Origin: Geomobilimonas luticola
GTDB lineage: Bacteria; Desulfobacterota; Desulfuromonadia; Geobacterales; Geobacteraceae
Assembly (NCBI RefSeq): GCF_018476905.1
Contig: NZ_JAHCVK010000003.1
Span: 124,001 to 188,000 of the forward strand
Length of the DNA: 64,000 nt
Reading direction: 5' to 3'
Part shown: piece by piece, positions 29,686 to 38,222 of the stretch
How positions within the stretch are numbered: the first letter of the stretch is position 1
How the letters are laid out: each line of letters opens with the position of its first letter
Translations under genes and position numbers: made by a program
The notes under the pieces: model-generated
The model's input: only the letters and a program-made list of their open reading frames with translations
Database searches by the model: none
Told to the model about the DNA's origin: nothing

Positions 29686-31449
29686 TTATTCCACGAAACT
29701 CTTGAGCTTTTTGCTCCTGCTCGGATGCCGGAGCTTGCGGAGCGCCTTCGCCTCGATCTGGCGAATCCTCTCGCGGGTGACCTCGAAATCCTGTCCAACC
29801 TCTTCCAGAGTATGATCGCTCTTTTCGCCGATGCCGAAACGCATCCGCAGGACCTTCTCTTCGCGGGGGGTGAGGGTGGCAAGCACCCGGGAGGTCTGCT
29901 CGGAGAGGTTGGCCTTGATGACCGCCTCCAGGGGCGACACCACCCCCTTGTCCTCGATGAAGTCGCCGAGGTGGGAATCCTCTTCCTCGCCGATGGGAGT
30001 CTCCAGGGAGATCGGTTCCTTGGCGATCTTCAGAACCTTGCGTACCTTGTCCAGCGGCAGGCTCATACGTTCGGCGATCTCCTCCGGCGAAGGCTCCCGG
30101 CCGATCTCCTGGACCAGCTGCCGGCTGGTGCGGATCAGCTTGTTGATGGTCTCGATCATGTGGACCGGAATCCGGATGGTGCGGGCCTGGTCGGCAATGG
30201 CGCGGGTAATGGCCTGGCGGATCCACCAGGTGGCATAGGTAGAGAATTTGTAGCCGCGCTGGTACTCGAACTTGTCCACCGCCTTCATCAGGCCGATGTT
30301 CCCCTCCTGGATCAGGTCGAGGAACTGGAGCCCCCTGTTGGTGTATTTCTTGGCGATGGAGACCACGAGCCGCAGGTTCGCCTCCACCAGTTCGGACTTG
30401 GCCAGCTTTGCCTTTTCCTCACCCCGCTCGATCGCCTTGAGCGCCGTGGAAAGATCCGTCGCCCGGAAACCGGACTCCTGTTCCACCTTCTTCAGCTTCT
30501 TCTCGGCAGCATGCAAACGCTTCTCCAGCTTGTTGGCCTCATCCAGGGATACGCCGCCGAGCTTTTTGAGGGCACGCTTTTCCTCGGTGGCGTTCTTGTG
30601 CAGTTTCTCGAAAACCGTCACCAACTCGGCGTGGGGAAGCTGAAGCTCCTGTTCGAGTTCGGCGATTTCCGCCAGAACCTTGTCAACCTTGCAGGACAAC
30701 TCCTTGAGCCGCTGGGCAATCTTCTCTATATGGCGGTCCTTCAGGCGGAGAGATTTAAGCAATTCGGCAAGTTTCGCCTTCATCTCCTGCTGTTCGGCCG
30801 TCTGCCGGTCCCGCTCCTTGGCAGTCAGGGAGCCGCTTTCGAGGGAGTTCTGGAACTGGTCCACCTGGGCATCAAGCTCGGCAATCTCGTCGATTACCGC
30901 AAGCAGGCGGATTTTCTGATGATCCTCTTCATCCTCCTCCAACTCCTCCTCTTCGACTTCCTTGCTGATCTCAGCGGCACTGATCTGGAACTTTTTCAGT
31001 TTATCACCGAGGGAGATCACCTCCTTGACGGTGATCGGGGTATTGAGGATGACGCTCGCCATGTCCCGCTCCCCGTCCTCGATCCGCTTGGCGATCTCCA
31101 CTTCCCCTTCGCGGGTAAGGAGCGACACCGATCCCATCTCCCGCAGATACATGCGGACCGGGTCGCTGGTCCGGCCGAGGGCACCCGGCTCGAACTCCAT
31201 GTCCTCCTGCTCCCCTTCCATCTCCTCTTCTTCCTCAAGGTCGAGCTTGACCTTGGGAATCTTGACCTTCTGGGCGGAATCGACGATTTCTATGTCCATT
31301 TCGCCAAACATGCTCATGACGTCGTCGATCTGCTCGGACGAGACAATATCGGGAGGGAGCAGATCGTTCACCTCATCGTAGGTGAGAAACCCCTTCTCCT
31401 TGCCCAGGTCGATCAGCTGTTTGACTTCATCCATATTTTTTTTGGCCAT
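29686..31449 (-). CDS. rpoD: Primary sigma factor RpoD (sigma 70)
   Basis: A 587-residue sigma factor. Region 1.1 is N-terminal; region 1.2 is [30 protein letters not shown] large acidic non-conserved region follows (about 150-330), then region 2 ([27 protein letters not shown] and [15 protein letters not shown]), region 3, and region 4 with the helix-turn-helix [26 protein letters not shown]. It starts 28 bp behind dnaG and is the last gene of the macromolecular synthesis block. Confidence 0.99.
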   Translation of the reverse strand: MAKKNMDEVKQLIDLGKEKGFLTYDEVNDLLPPDIVSSEQIDDVMSMFGEMDIEIVDSAQKVKIPKVKLDLEEEEEMEGEQEDMEFEPGALGRTSDPVRMYLREMGSVSLLTREGEVEIAKRIEDGERDMASVILNTPITVKEVISLGDKLKKFQISAAEISKEVEEEELEEDEEDHQKIRLLAVIDEIAELDAQVDQFQNSLESGSLTAKERDRQTAEQQEMKAKLAELLKSLRLKDRHIEKIAQRLKELSCKVDKVLAEIAELEQELQLPHAELVTVFEKLHKNATEEKRALKKLGGVSLDEANKLEKRLHAAEKKLKKVEQESGFRATDLSTALKAIERGEEKAKLAKSELVEANLRLVVSIAKKYTNRGLQFLDLIQEGNIGLMKAVDKFEYQRGYKFSTYATWWIRQAITRAIADQARTIRIPVHMIETINKLIRTSRQLVQEIGREPSPEEIAERMSLPLDKVRKVLKIAKEPISLETPIGEEEDSHLGDFIEDKGVVSPLEAVIKANLSEQTSRVLATLTPREEKVLRMRFGIGEKSDHTLEEVGQDFEVTRERIRQIEAKALRKLRHPSRSKKLKSFVE

Positions 31450-31477
31450 TCACTTCACCCCTGAAAAATCCGTATAT

Positions 31478-33235
31478 CTATAATAATTGCGATTTTCTAT
31501 TTCGCAAGCTTTCCATCTGCTCCAGCAACTCGCGGTAACGCGTTGAATCGGGATCAAGCTGTGACAGCTCCCGGGCGAGGGATTTGAGTCCCCGCAGGGA
31601 GTCCCGCTCCCGTGCCTGCAGACACTGGTCGAATGCCTTATGGGGATCGATATCATCGAGATGGGCATCGGCGACAAAAAGGGCCGCCAACCTGTTCCGT
31701 TCCTCAGGCGACCCGATCTGCTCCAGTATCCGCCCCCAGTCAACCATATTGCCCGTTTCCTGCTGGGCAAGGATGGTCTCGGCAATCGGCAAATGCTCCG
31801 GGGAAAAAAGTCCCGCCGGCCCGTATTCGCGCACCCGTCCGGCAACCTCCGGGAATTTTCCCATCAGCGCCAGGAGCATCTCCTCGCTTCCGAGGCTGCC
31901 CCGCTGTTGCCCCCGAACCGGCACCATGTCGGCTGCGGTGACCGGTCCCTTCCCAAGCTTGCGCAGGAGCGCCCGCTCTTCGACCCCCAGCACCCGGGCA
32001 ATTTCCCGTACGTAGAGATCGCGCTCCACCGGGTTGGAAATCTTCGCCAGAAAGGGGGTCAACTGGTCGATTACCGCCACCTTGCCGGCCACGGAACCGG
32101 TATCGCTACGTTGCACCAGATCGCGGAAAAAATAGTCGAAGATCGGCCGCGCCCCCTTGAGTCGACCGGCAAAGGCATCCGCTCCTTCTTTTCTCAGGTA
32201 GCTGTCCGGATCTTCGCCTGCCGTCAGCTCGATCACGCTGGCGGGGACGTTCTCGCCGAGAAAGAGTTCCATTGCCCGGAAGGTCGCCTTCTTGCCGGCG
32301 CTGTCCGAATCGAAAAGCGTATAGAACCGCCCGGCATAACGCTGTAACAGCTTGAGGTGCCCCGGCGTCAGTGCCGTCCCGCAGGTGGCGACCACGTTCT
32401 TCACCCCCGACTGGAAGAGGGCGAGATGGTCGAAATATCCCTCGACGATGATCGCCGCCCCCTCGCCACGCATAGCCTGGCGGGCCAGGTCAACACCGAA
32501 CAGCACCTCGCTCTTGTGGTAAATGGGCGATTCCGGCGAATTGATATACTTCGGCAGGGAATCATCCAGCACACGGCCGCCGAACCCTATGGGGCGTCCC
32601 TGGGGATCGGCTATGGTGAAGATGAGGCGATTGCGAAAGATGTCGTAATAGCCTCCACCCTCACGTTGCCGGACAATGCCGAGCTTTTCCGCCAGGGGGA
32701 GAGGCACCCGCTGCTGTTGCAGGAAATGGGCCAGCCCGTCCCACCTGTCGGGAGCGAAACCGAGCCGGTATGCCTCGGAAGTGGCTGCATCGACGCCGCG
32801 CCGTTCCAGATAGCGCCGTCCCGCCTCGCCAGCGCCATCCTCGAGCAACACACGACGATAGAAGCGCGCCGCCAACTCGTTGACCCGGTAGAACTGTTCC
32901 CGTTCGTCCTGCCGTCTCTGCTCCGTCGCCGTCAGGGGGCGATCCTCGATCACCACGCCTACCCGCTTGGCCACGAATTTGACCGCTTCGGGGAAGGCGA
33001 GCCCCTCGATCTTCATAATGAACGTGAAGACATTTCCGCCGACACCGCACCCGAAACAGTGAAAAATTTCCCGGGCCGGGTTGACGTTGAATGACGGGGT
33101 TTTTTCGCCATGGAACGGGCAAATACCTTGATAATTGGCGCCCGATTTCCGCAGATTCACGTAGTCCGAGATCACGTCGAGGATGGCGGCCCGTTCGCGT
33201 ACCTCCCTCACCTTATCGTCTGGGATCATCGACAT
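31478..33235 (-). CDS. dnaG: DNA primase DnaG
   Basis: A 585-residue primase that makes RNA primers at the fork. The N-terminal CHC2 zinc finger is CPFHGEKTPSFNVNPAREIFHCFGC (about 40-64). The TOPRIM catalytic core has IIVEGYFDHLALFQSG and FDSDSAGKKA with the metal-binding acidic residues. The C-terminal region binds the helicase. It lies between cvpA (85 bp, containing a GCCTGC-n6-GCAGGC hairpin at about 33266-33284) and rpoD. Confidence 0.98.
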   Translation of the reverse strand: MSMIPDDKVREVRERAAILDVISDYVNLRKSGANYQGICPFHGEKTPSFNVNPAREIFHCFGCGVGGNVFTFIMKIEGLAFPEAVKFVAKRVGVVIEDRPLTATEQRRQDEREQFYRVNELAARFYRRVLLEDGAGEAGRRYLERRGVDAATSEAYRLGFAPDRWDGLAHFLQQQRVPLPLAEKLGIVRQREGGGYYDIFRNRLIFTIADPQGRPIGFGGRVLDDSLPKYINSPESPIYHKSEVLFGVDLARQAMRGEGAAIIVEGYFDHLALFQSGVKNVVATCGTALTPGHLKLLQRYAGRFYTLFDSDSAGKKATFRAMELFLGENVPASVIELTAGEDPDSYLRKEGADAFAGRLKGARPIFDYFFRDLVQRSDTGSVAGKVAVIDQLTPFLAKISNPVERDLYVREIARVLGVEERALLRKLGKGPVTAADMVPVRGQQRGSLGSEEMLLALMGKFPEVAGRVREYGPAGLFSPEHLPIAETILAQQETGNMVDWGRILEQIGSPEERNRLAALFVADAHLDDIDPHKAFDQCLQARERDSLRGLKSLARELSQLDPDSTRYRELLEQMESLRNRKSQLL

Positions 33236-33320
33236 TGTGAATCTTATCTCCCTGCACCGTACCGCCTGCCAACAAGCAGGCCGTCAGAACGTAAACGCAA
33301 CAGCAGTCCGCACCTACACA

Positions 33321-33827
33321 CTATTTGGCCCCGCCAGGGGGAGCGACCTTTCTCGCACTGTCCCAGCCGGCTACTATCTCACGCCCCGACGCAATGAACG
33401 GCTGGGCGGTGCGGGAATGCTGAAGATACCCCTTGACACGGTCCGGCACCGGCTTGCTCGTCGCCAGGTAGAGCAGCATGCAGAGGAGAAAGGCCCCTTC
33501 CAGCAGGCCTAACAGCACCCCGCCAACCCGGTTTATCCCCCCAAGCAGCATGATCTTGAAAACAACCGTGAGGAGGTGGCCAAGCAGGTAGAAGAGCAGC
33601 CCCAGGACCAGGAAGATGAGGAGAAAGGAGAGCGCCAGCGCAATGTGCTGGGGGACACGGATAAACGACCGCAAGGATTCGGCAAGGTACGGATAGTAGT
33701 TAAAGGCGGCCCAGCCACCGAGCACCAGGCCAAGGAGGGAACAGACTTCGCGCACCAGGCCTTTCATGAACCCTTTTATCACAAACACCAGTAATACAAT
33801 CCAGATAAGGATGTCGATGAGGTTCAT
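33321..33827 (-). CDS. cvpA: CvpA family membrane protein
   Basis: A 168-residue protein with four membrane helices. The start MNLIDILIWIVLLVFVIKGFMKGLVREV at 33827 matches the family N terminus (GFxxGxxRE), and CAGGA lies just upstream. CvpA proteins are linked to envelope homeostasis and colicin V production; mechanism unclear. In this group it sits inside the rpsU-dnaG-rpoD block. Confidence 0.85.
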   Translation of the reverse strand: MNLIDILIWIVLLVFVIKGFMKGLVREVCSLLGLVLGGWAAFNYYPYLAESLRSFIRVPQHIALALSFLLIFLVLGLLFYLLGHLLTVVFKIMLLGGINRVGGVLLGLLEGAFLLCMLLYLATSKPVPDRVKGYLQHSRTAQPFIASGREIVAGWDSARKVAPPGGAK

Positions 33828-33857
33828 TTCCTGCACCCGATTGCAACCGTAAAGTAA

Positions 33858-33890
33858 AAGTAGGGGCATTCCCGTGAAATGCCCCTACTT
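33858..33890. repeat. Perfect 13-bp hairpin with GTAGGGGC arms
   Basis: AAGTAGGGGCATT, 7-base loop, AATGCCCCTACTT. On the minus strand it is followed by TTTACTTT, so it could act as a terminator or attenuator between yqeY and cvpA. The GTAGGGGC core recurs in the inverted repeat at 41717-41783. Confidence 0.8.
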
Positions 33891-33926
33891 CGCACTGCAA
33901 AAATAACCGTCAAACGAGATACAAGG

Positions 33927-34376
33927 CTATACCTGGGCCAGTTTCTCCCGGACAACTTCGCTGACCATCTTCCCGTCAGCCCTTCCGGCAACCTGGGATT
34001 GCAGGGCTTTCATCACCTGCCCCATATCCTTCGGCCCCTGTGCACCGCTCGCGGCGATGGCCTTGACGACCAGCTCACCGACTTCTTCGCGGTCGAGCTG
34101 CCGGGGGAGGAACGCCAGGAGGACCTGCAACTCCTGCTCCTCCTTGGCCACCAGATCGGCCCTGCCTGCCTCGCCAAACATCCGGATAGATTCCCGGCGT
34201 TGCTTGACCAGCGAGGCGATAACCTCGCTGATCCCCTGGTCGTCCAATTCCCGCTTCTGGTCGATTTCACGGTTTTTCACCGCAGAGCGGACCAGGCGGA
34301 TGACCGAGAGCCTGAGTTCGTCCCTGGCCTTCATGGCCAGCTTCATCTCCTCGGTCAATTGATCCTTGAGCGACAT
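33927..34376 (-). CDS. yqeY: GatB/YqeY domain protein
   Basis: A 149-residue all-helical protein matching free-standing YqeY proteins, which share the C-terminal tRNA-binding tail domain of GatB. Key stretches: LTEEMKLAMKARDELRLSVIRLVRSAVKN at the start and GQVMKALQSQVAGRADGKMVSEVVRE at the end. The role is unproven (possibly tRNA-dependent amidation or translation fidelity). It lies 11 bp after rpsU, a linkage seen in many bacteria. Confidence 0.92.
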   Translation of the reverse strand: MSLKDQLTEEMKLAMKARDELRLSVIRLVRSAVKNREIDQKRELDDQGISEVIASLVKQRRESIRMFGEAGRADLVAKEEQELQVLLAFLPRQLDREEVGELVVKAIAASGAQGPKDMGQVMKALQSQVAGRADGKMVSEVVREKLAQV

Positions 34377-34387
34377 GCCAACCTCGA

Positions 34388-34585
34388 TTAATCCATCATT
34401 TTACGCTGCTTCTTGAGCGCACGTTTCCGCGCGGCGATCGCCTTCTTCTTCCGCTTGATACTCGGCTTCTCGAAATGCTCACGCTTGCGGACTTCGGAAA
34501 GGATTCCCGCTTTTTCGCACTGCTTCTTGAATTTCTTCAGTGCAAGCTCAAAAGATTCAGTTTCTTTTACCTTTACTCCCGGCAT
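34388..34585 (-). CDS. rpsU: 30S ribosomal protein S21
   Basis: A 65-residue highly basic protein: [33 protein letters not shown], then [19 protein letters not shown]. Length and sequence are normal for bS21. It heads the rpsU-yqeY-cvpA-dnaG-rpoD unit, expanding the classical rpsU-dnaG-rpoD macromolecular synthesis operon; its promoter lies at 34664-34691. Confidence 0.97.
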   Translation of the reverse strand: MPGVKVKETESFELALKKFKKQCEKAGILSEVRKREHFEKPSIKRKKKAIAARKRALKKQRKMMD

Positions 34586-34663
34586 TCATATTCCCCTCCC
34601 CCCTCTAGCAAATTTACACGTGTATCAAAAGGTCAGGCCGGTATGTAATTTTTTGGAATACGC

Positions 34664-34691
34664 ATAGTACCATCGCCACCCGTAAAGTCAA
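34664..34691 (-). promoter_or_regulatory. Sigma-70 promoter of the rpsU-rpoD operon
   Basis: Minus strand: TTGACT (34686-34691), 16-base spacer, TACTAT (34664-34669). The start of transcription would be near 34657, giving a leader of about 70 bases before rpsU. Confidence 0.75.
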
Positions 34692-34745
34692 GAAAAATTT
34701 GCCCTTTTTTCAGGCAACCATCATCCGGAGACTCCCCATGAGCAG

Positions 34746-35081
34746 CTATTTCAATGGAACGCGGGATGCCTTTTCCGCAATGCCGGAGATGCCGAAGCGC
34801 CGGCGCAACTCGGCATAGATTTCGTCGGGAGAGATATCATAATGAGCGAGGAGCACCAGGGTGTGGAAGAACAGATCGGCAGTCTCGTAGACGATTTCGT
34901 CCCTGGCACCCCCCTTGCCGGCGATGACCAGTTCGGTCGCCTCTTCTCCCAGCTTCTTGAGAATCGTATCGATCCCCTTGGCCATGAGTGACGCGGTGTA
35001 CGAATTCTCCGCAGGGACGGCCTTCCGCTCCTGGACAACCTGGTATACGGCCTGCAGGATGTCGTCGTGTGACTCGTTCAT
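34746..35081 (-). CDS. hisE: Phosphoribosyl-ATP diphosphatase
   Basis: A 111-residue MazG-like all-alpha pyrophosphohydrolase for the second histidine step (PR-ATP to PR-AMP). Motifs: NSYTASLMAKGIDTILKKLGEEATELVIAGK and DEIVYETADLFFHTLVLLA with the metal-binding Glu/Asp residues. The start at 35081 follows AGGAACTTACC. It stands alone rather than being fused to HisI; no hisI is present in this window. Confidence 0.96.
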   Translation of the reverse strand: MNESHDDILQAVYQVVQERKAVPAENSYTASLMAKGIDTILKKLGEEATELVIAGKGGARDEIVYETADLFFHTLVLLAHYDISPDEIYAELRRRFGISGIAEKASRVPLK

Positions 35082-35137
35082 GGTAAGTTCCTGTCGTTTG
35101 TCGTTGACCACCGGAAAGCAAAAAAACACGCAGGGTT

Positions 35138-35899
35138 CTACAGCCTGACCGGCACGCCCCTTTCCTTGAGATATTCCTTCGCCTCCCGGATGGTGTACTC
35201 ACGGTAGTGAAAGATGGAGGCCGCCAGGCAAGCGCTCGCCCCCCCTTGGGTAAAGCCGTCGTAAAGATGATCCAGGTTGCCGACACCCCCGGAGGCGATG
35301 ACCGGAATGCTGACCGCATCCGCCACCGCGCGGGTCAGGGGAAGGTCGTAGCCGTCCTTGGTCCCGTCCCGGTCCATGCTCGTAAGGAGTATTTCGCCGG
35401 AACCGTATTCTTCCATGCGCCTGGCCCATTCCACGGCATCGATTCCAGTGGCATTGCGACCCCCGTGGGTATAGACCTCCCAGCGCTCCTCTCCCGGTAC
35501 CCGGCGCGCATCGATAGCCACCACCGTACACTGGGAGCCGAACCGCTCAGCCGCCTCCCTCACGAAGTCCGGCCGATGTATCGCCGCCGTGTTGATGGAG
35601 ACCTTGTCCGCCCCGGCATTGAGAAGGTTACGGATGTCATCCACCGACCGCACCCCGCCACCCACGGTGAGGGGCATGAAGACGCGCTCGGCGGTGCGGC
35701 GCACCACGTCGATGATGATGTTCCGGGCATCGGAGGAGGCGGTGATATCGAGGAAGGTCAGTTCGTCCGCCCCCTGCCGGTCGTACATCTCGGCGATCTC
35801 CACCGGGTCGCCGGCGTCCCGGAGTTCCAGAAACTGGACCCCCTTGACGACCCGGCCACCTTTTACGTCAAGACAGGGGATAATGCGCTTGGTCAGCAT
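35138..35899 (-). CDS. hisF: Imidazole glycerol phosphate synthase, cyclase subunit
   Basis: A 253-residue TIM barrel that works with HisH to make imidazole glycerol phosphate and AICAR. The first catalytic Asp is in [15 protein letters not shown] (Asp11); the second is in [10 protein letters not shown]. Phosphate-binding loops TVGGGVRS and SGGVGNLDH are present. Its start codon is embedded at the end of a 9-bp hairpin (see 35899-35919). Confidence 0.98.
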   Translation of the reverse strand: MLTKRIIPCLDVKGGRVVKGVQFLELRDAGDPVEIAEMYDRQGADELTFLDITASSDARNIIIDVVRRTAERVFMPLTVGGGVRSVDDIRNLLNAGADKVSINTAAIHRPDFVREAAERFGSQCTVVAIDARRVPGEERWEVYTHGGRNATGIDAVEWARRMEEYGSGEILLTSMDRDGTKDGYDLPLTRAVADAVSIPVIASGGVGNLDHLYDGFTQGGASACLAASIFHYREYTIREAKEYLKERGVPVRL

Positions 35900-35919
35900 G
35901 TGAATTCTCCGAATTCACA
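35899..35919 (-). promoter_or_regulatory. Hairpin that holds the hisF ribosome-binding site and start
   Basis: On the minus strand TGTGAATTC, loop GGA, GAATTCACA, with the final A being the A of the hisF ATG. The Shine-Dalgarno GGAG spans the loop and first stem base. A 9-bp perfect stem here could limit ribosome access in the mRNA, or the same palindrome could be a DNA operator. Confidence 0.6.
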
Positions 35920-35998
35920 GGTAGAGGTAGAGGTAAAGATAGAGAAAAAGCTCCAGTTCCGTGGCCTTATCTTTACCTTCACCTCTACCTTTACCTGC
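35920..35998. repeat. Imperfect inverted repeat built from GGTAGA/GGTAAA hexamers
   Basis: Left arm AGGTAGAGGTAGAGGTAAAG (35919-35938) and right arm CTTTACCTTCACCTCTACCT (about 35971-35990) are nearly complementary around a 30-base loop. The right arm runs into the hisA stop codon. It fills the hisA-hisF gap. Confidence 0.7.
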
Positions 35999-36725
35999 CT
36001 TTCTTGGTCAGCGCCACCGCTTCGGCCAGCCTGATGGCGCCGGTGTAGATGGCCTTGCCGGTGATCACTCCCGTCACGCCGGACGGTTCAATGGCCATGA
36101 GGTTCTCGATATCCTTGAGGGAGGAAACACCGCCGGACGCGATAACCGGAATGGTGATCGCCTCGGCCAGGGCGCGGGTAGCTTCCAGGTTCGGCCCCTG
36201 CATCATCCCGTCCCGGCTGATGTCGGTATAGATGATGGCGGCCACGCCGTACCCCTCGAAACGTTTCGCCAGGTCCACTGCCGTGACACCGGTCACTTCG
36301 GCCCACCCCTGCACCGCGACCATCCCGTTCTTTGCATCGATGCCGACCACAATCCGACCGGGGAAAAGCCTGCACGCCTCCTCCACGAGGAGAGGATTGC
36401 GCTGGGCGGCCGTGCCGAGGATCACCCGGGAGAGACCGAGGTCGAGGTACGCCCCGATGGTCTCGATGTCACGTATCCCGCCGCCGAGTTGGGTCGGGAT
36501 GGAAACCGCCGAGATGATCGAAGCGATGGCGGCCCTGTTTTTCGGCACGCCGGCAAATGCCCCGTCCAGGTCGACGATATGGAGCAGTTCTCCCCCCTGC
36601 CGCTCCCACTCCAAGGCCTGCTCGGCCGGATTGTCGCAGAAGACGGTGTCCTTCTCCATGAGTCCCTGCTCCAGGCGGACGCACTTTCCTTCCTTCAAGT
36701 CAATGGCCGGAATAACTATCATCAA
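35991..36725 (-). CDS. hisA: Phosphoribosylformimino-5-aminoimidazole carboxamide ribotide isomerase
   Basis: A 244-residue TIM barrel isomerase (ProFAR to PRFAR). Catalytic Asp8 in [18 protein letters not shown] and the second Asp in [16 protein letters not shown]. Phosphate loops: QLGGGIRD and [11 protein letters not shown]. It lies 21 bp downstream of hisH; its stop codon falls within the repeat that fills the gap to hisF. Confidence 0.98.
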   Translation of the reverse strand: MMIVIPAIDLKEGKCVRLEQGLMEKDTVFCDNPAEQALEWERQGGELLHIVDLDGAFAGVPKNRAAIASIISAVSIPTQLGGGIRDIETIGAYLDLGLSRVILGTAAQRNPLLVEEACRLFPGRIVVGIDAKNGMVAVQGWAEVTGVTAVDLAKRFEGYGVAAIIYTDISRDGMMQGPNLEATRALAEAITIPVIASGGVSSLKDIENLMAIEPSGVTGVITGKAIYTGAIRLAEAVALTKKGR

Positions 36726-36746
36726 TAAAACCTTTCAAAGCTACTA

Positions 36747-37373
36747 TCAGTTTTTCATTTCTCCAAAATTTTTCAGCATGCGCAGCCCTATTTCCTGGGA
36801 CTTCTCCGGATGGAACTGGGTGGCGACGATGTTGTCTTTCCAGATGGAGGCGCAGAACTCGATTCCGTACGCGGAGGTTGCCGCCACCACCGAGTCGTCG
36901 TCCGGCTTTTCGTAGTAGGAGTGGACGAAGTAGACATTGGTCCCCTCCTCTATGCCGGTAAAGATGGGGGACCGGCGACGGATGGCGAGCTGGTTCCACC
37001 CCATATGGGGGACCTTTAACTCCTCGCCGTTCTCCTCCATCCCTTCCGGGAAACGGAGCACATGCCCGGGGATGACGTTCAGCCCCTGGTAGAGACCGAA
37101 CTCAACGCTGTCGGTCATGAGAAGCTGCATGCCGACACAGATACCCAGGAAGGGCCGCCCTTCCTGGATCACCTTGAGAATCGGCTCCACGAACCCCCCC
37201 TGCTCCAGGTTCCGCATGCAGTCGCGAAACGCCCCGACGCCAGGGAGGACAATCTTCTCCGCTTCCAGCACCACCTTGGGGTCGGCGGTAACGATTGCCT
37301 CGAAGCCGACCTTCTCGAACCCCTTTTGCACGGAACGGAGATTCCCCATGCCGTAGTCAACGATTGCAATCAT
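36747..37373 (-). CDS. hisH: Imidazole glycerol phosphate synthase, glutaminase subunit
   Basis: A 208-residue class I glutamine amidotransferase supplying ammonia to HisF. The nucleophile is Cys79 in FLGICVGMQLL; the partner His and Glu are in TQFHPEKSQEIG. The start MIAIVDYGMGNLRSV at 37373 matches the family; upstream in-frame sequence is repeat-derived. Confidence 0.98.
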   Translation of the reverse strand: MIAIVDYGMGNLRSVQKGFEKVGFEAIVTADPKVVLEAEKIVLPGVGAFRDCMRNLEQGGFVEPILKVIQEGRPFLGICVGMQLLMTDSVEFGLYQGLNVIPGHVLRFPEGMEENGEELKVPHMGWNQLAIRRRSPIFTGIEEGTNVYFVHSYYEKPDDDSVVAATSAYGIEFCASIWKDNIVATQFHPEKSQEIGLRMLKNFGEMKN

Positions 37374-37379
37374 CTCAAG

Positions 37380-37462
37380 ACCTCGGGGCCCGGGGACCGG
37401 GGACCGGGAACGGGCAAAGCGCATGAGCTTTTGCTGGTCCCTGATCCCCGGTTCCTAGTCCC
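37380..37462. repeat. GC-rich inverted repeat of GGGACCGGG-type units
   Basis: The left side carries GGGGACC twice in tandem then GGGAACGGG (37388-37413); the right side, TCCCTGATCCCCGGTTCCTAG (37439-37459), is roughly complementary. The same GGGAC-based units appear inside ehrS (58277-58342). It fills the hisB-hisH gap. Confidence 0.65.
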
Positions 37463-37466
37463 GCCG

Positions 37467-38054
37467 TTATAATTTCCCTTTGGTCGACATGACCCCGGCG
37501 ATCCGCGGGTCCACCTGGGTCGCCTGGTCCAATGCCCTTGCCAGGGCCTTGAAGCAGGCCTCCAGGATGTGGTGGACGTTGTCGCCGTACATGACGTTGA
37601 TGTGGATATTGGCTGCCAGGTGGTTGGTGAATGCCTGGAAGAATTCCTTCGCCAGTTCCACGTCGAACTCGCCGATCTTCACCTTGGGGAGCCGCACGTT
37701 GTAGACCAGATAGGGACGCCCCGACAGGTCGACAGCCACGCTCGCCAGGGTCTCGTCCATGGGGACCGTGGCCTGGCCGTAGCGGCGGATTCCCGCCTTG
37801 TCGCCGAGGGCCTCTTTCAGCGCCTCGCCGAGGACGATGCCGATGTCCTCCACCGTGTGGTGGAAGTCGATGTCGATATCCCCCTTCGCCTCCACGGTCA
37901 GGTCGAACAGGCCGTGGCGGGCGAACAGGTTGAGCATGTGGTCGAGAAACGGTACCGACGTGCAGACCTTCGCCTCCCCCGTCCCGTCAAGGTCGAGGGT
38001 AAGCTTTATCTGGGTCTCCCTGGTGATGCGCTCGATGATGGCTTTGCGGGACAT
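37467..38054 (-). CDS. hisB: Imidazoleglycerol-phosphate dehydratase
   Basis: A 195-residue monofunctional IGPD. Manganese ligands lie in the duplicated motifs [16 protein letters not shown] and the later [14 protein letters not shown] ... [15 protein letters not shown]. There is no histidinol-phosphatase domain, so another enzyme must do that step. The start at 38054 follows GAGGAGG. Confidence 0.97.
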   Translation of the reverse strand: MSRKAIIERITRETQIKLTLDLDGTGEAKVCTSVPFLDHMLNLFARHGLFDLTVEAKGDIDIDFHHTVEDIGIVLGEALKEALGDKAGIRRYGQATVPMDETLASVAVDLSGRPYLVYNVRLPKVKIGEFDVELAKEFFQAFTNHLAANIHINVMYGDNVHHILEACFKALARALDQATQVDPRIAGVMSTKGKL

Positions 38055-38104
38055 GGACACCTCCTCACTATTAAAATTGCTATCTTGCAACAGCACTACA
38101 TTCA

Positions 38105-38222
38105 GAACCGTGGATTTTTTCTCAGGTCAAGGCAGTCAAGGGATGACGCGGAGGCGTACAGTTTGTACGCCGCACAAGGAATCCCGAAGGCCAACGCCGA
38201 CATGGGGAAAAAGCTGCGGTTC
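38105..38222. repeat. Structured intergenic repeat, copy C (hisD stop / hisB)
   Basis: 118 bp. Ends GAACCG and CGGTTC; inner arms TTTTTTCT and GGGGAAAAA; centre GGCGTACA-GTT-TGTACGCC. Relative to other copies two bases in each arm of the central stem have changed together (GGCGTAGC/GCTACGCC to GGCGTACA/TGTACGCC), a compensatory change. Its last bases overlap the hisD stop codon. Confidence 0.85.

Noticed and set aside
29398-31464. 688-codon plus-strand open frame opposite rpoD
   Set aside because: Leucine- and Phe-rich antisense of the charged coiled region of RpoD; no start signal and no recognisable domain.
35920-35998. GGTAGA repeats considered as a CRISPR array
   Set aside because: The units are hexamers without spacers and are arranged as a single inverted pair; no cas gene is in the window.
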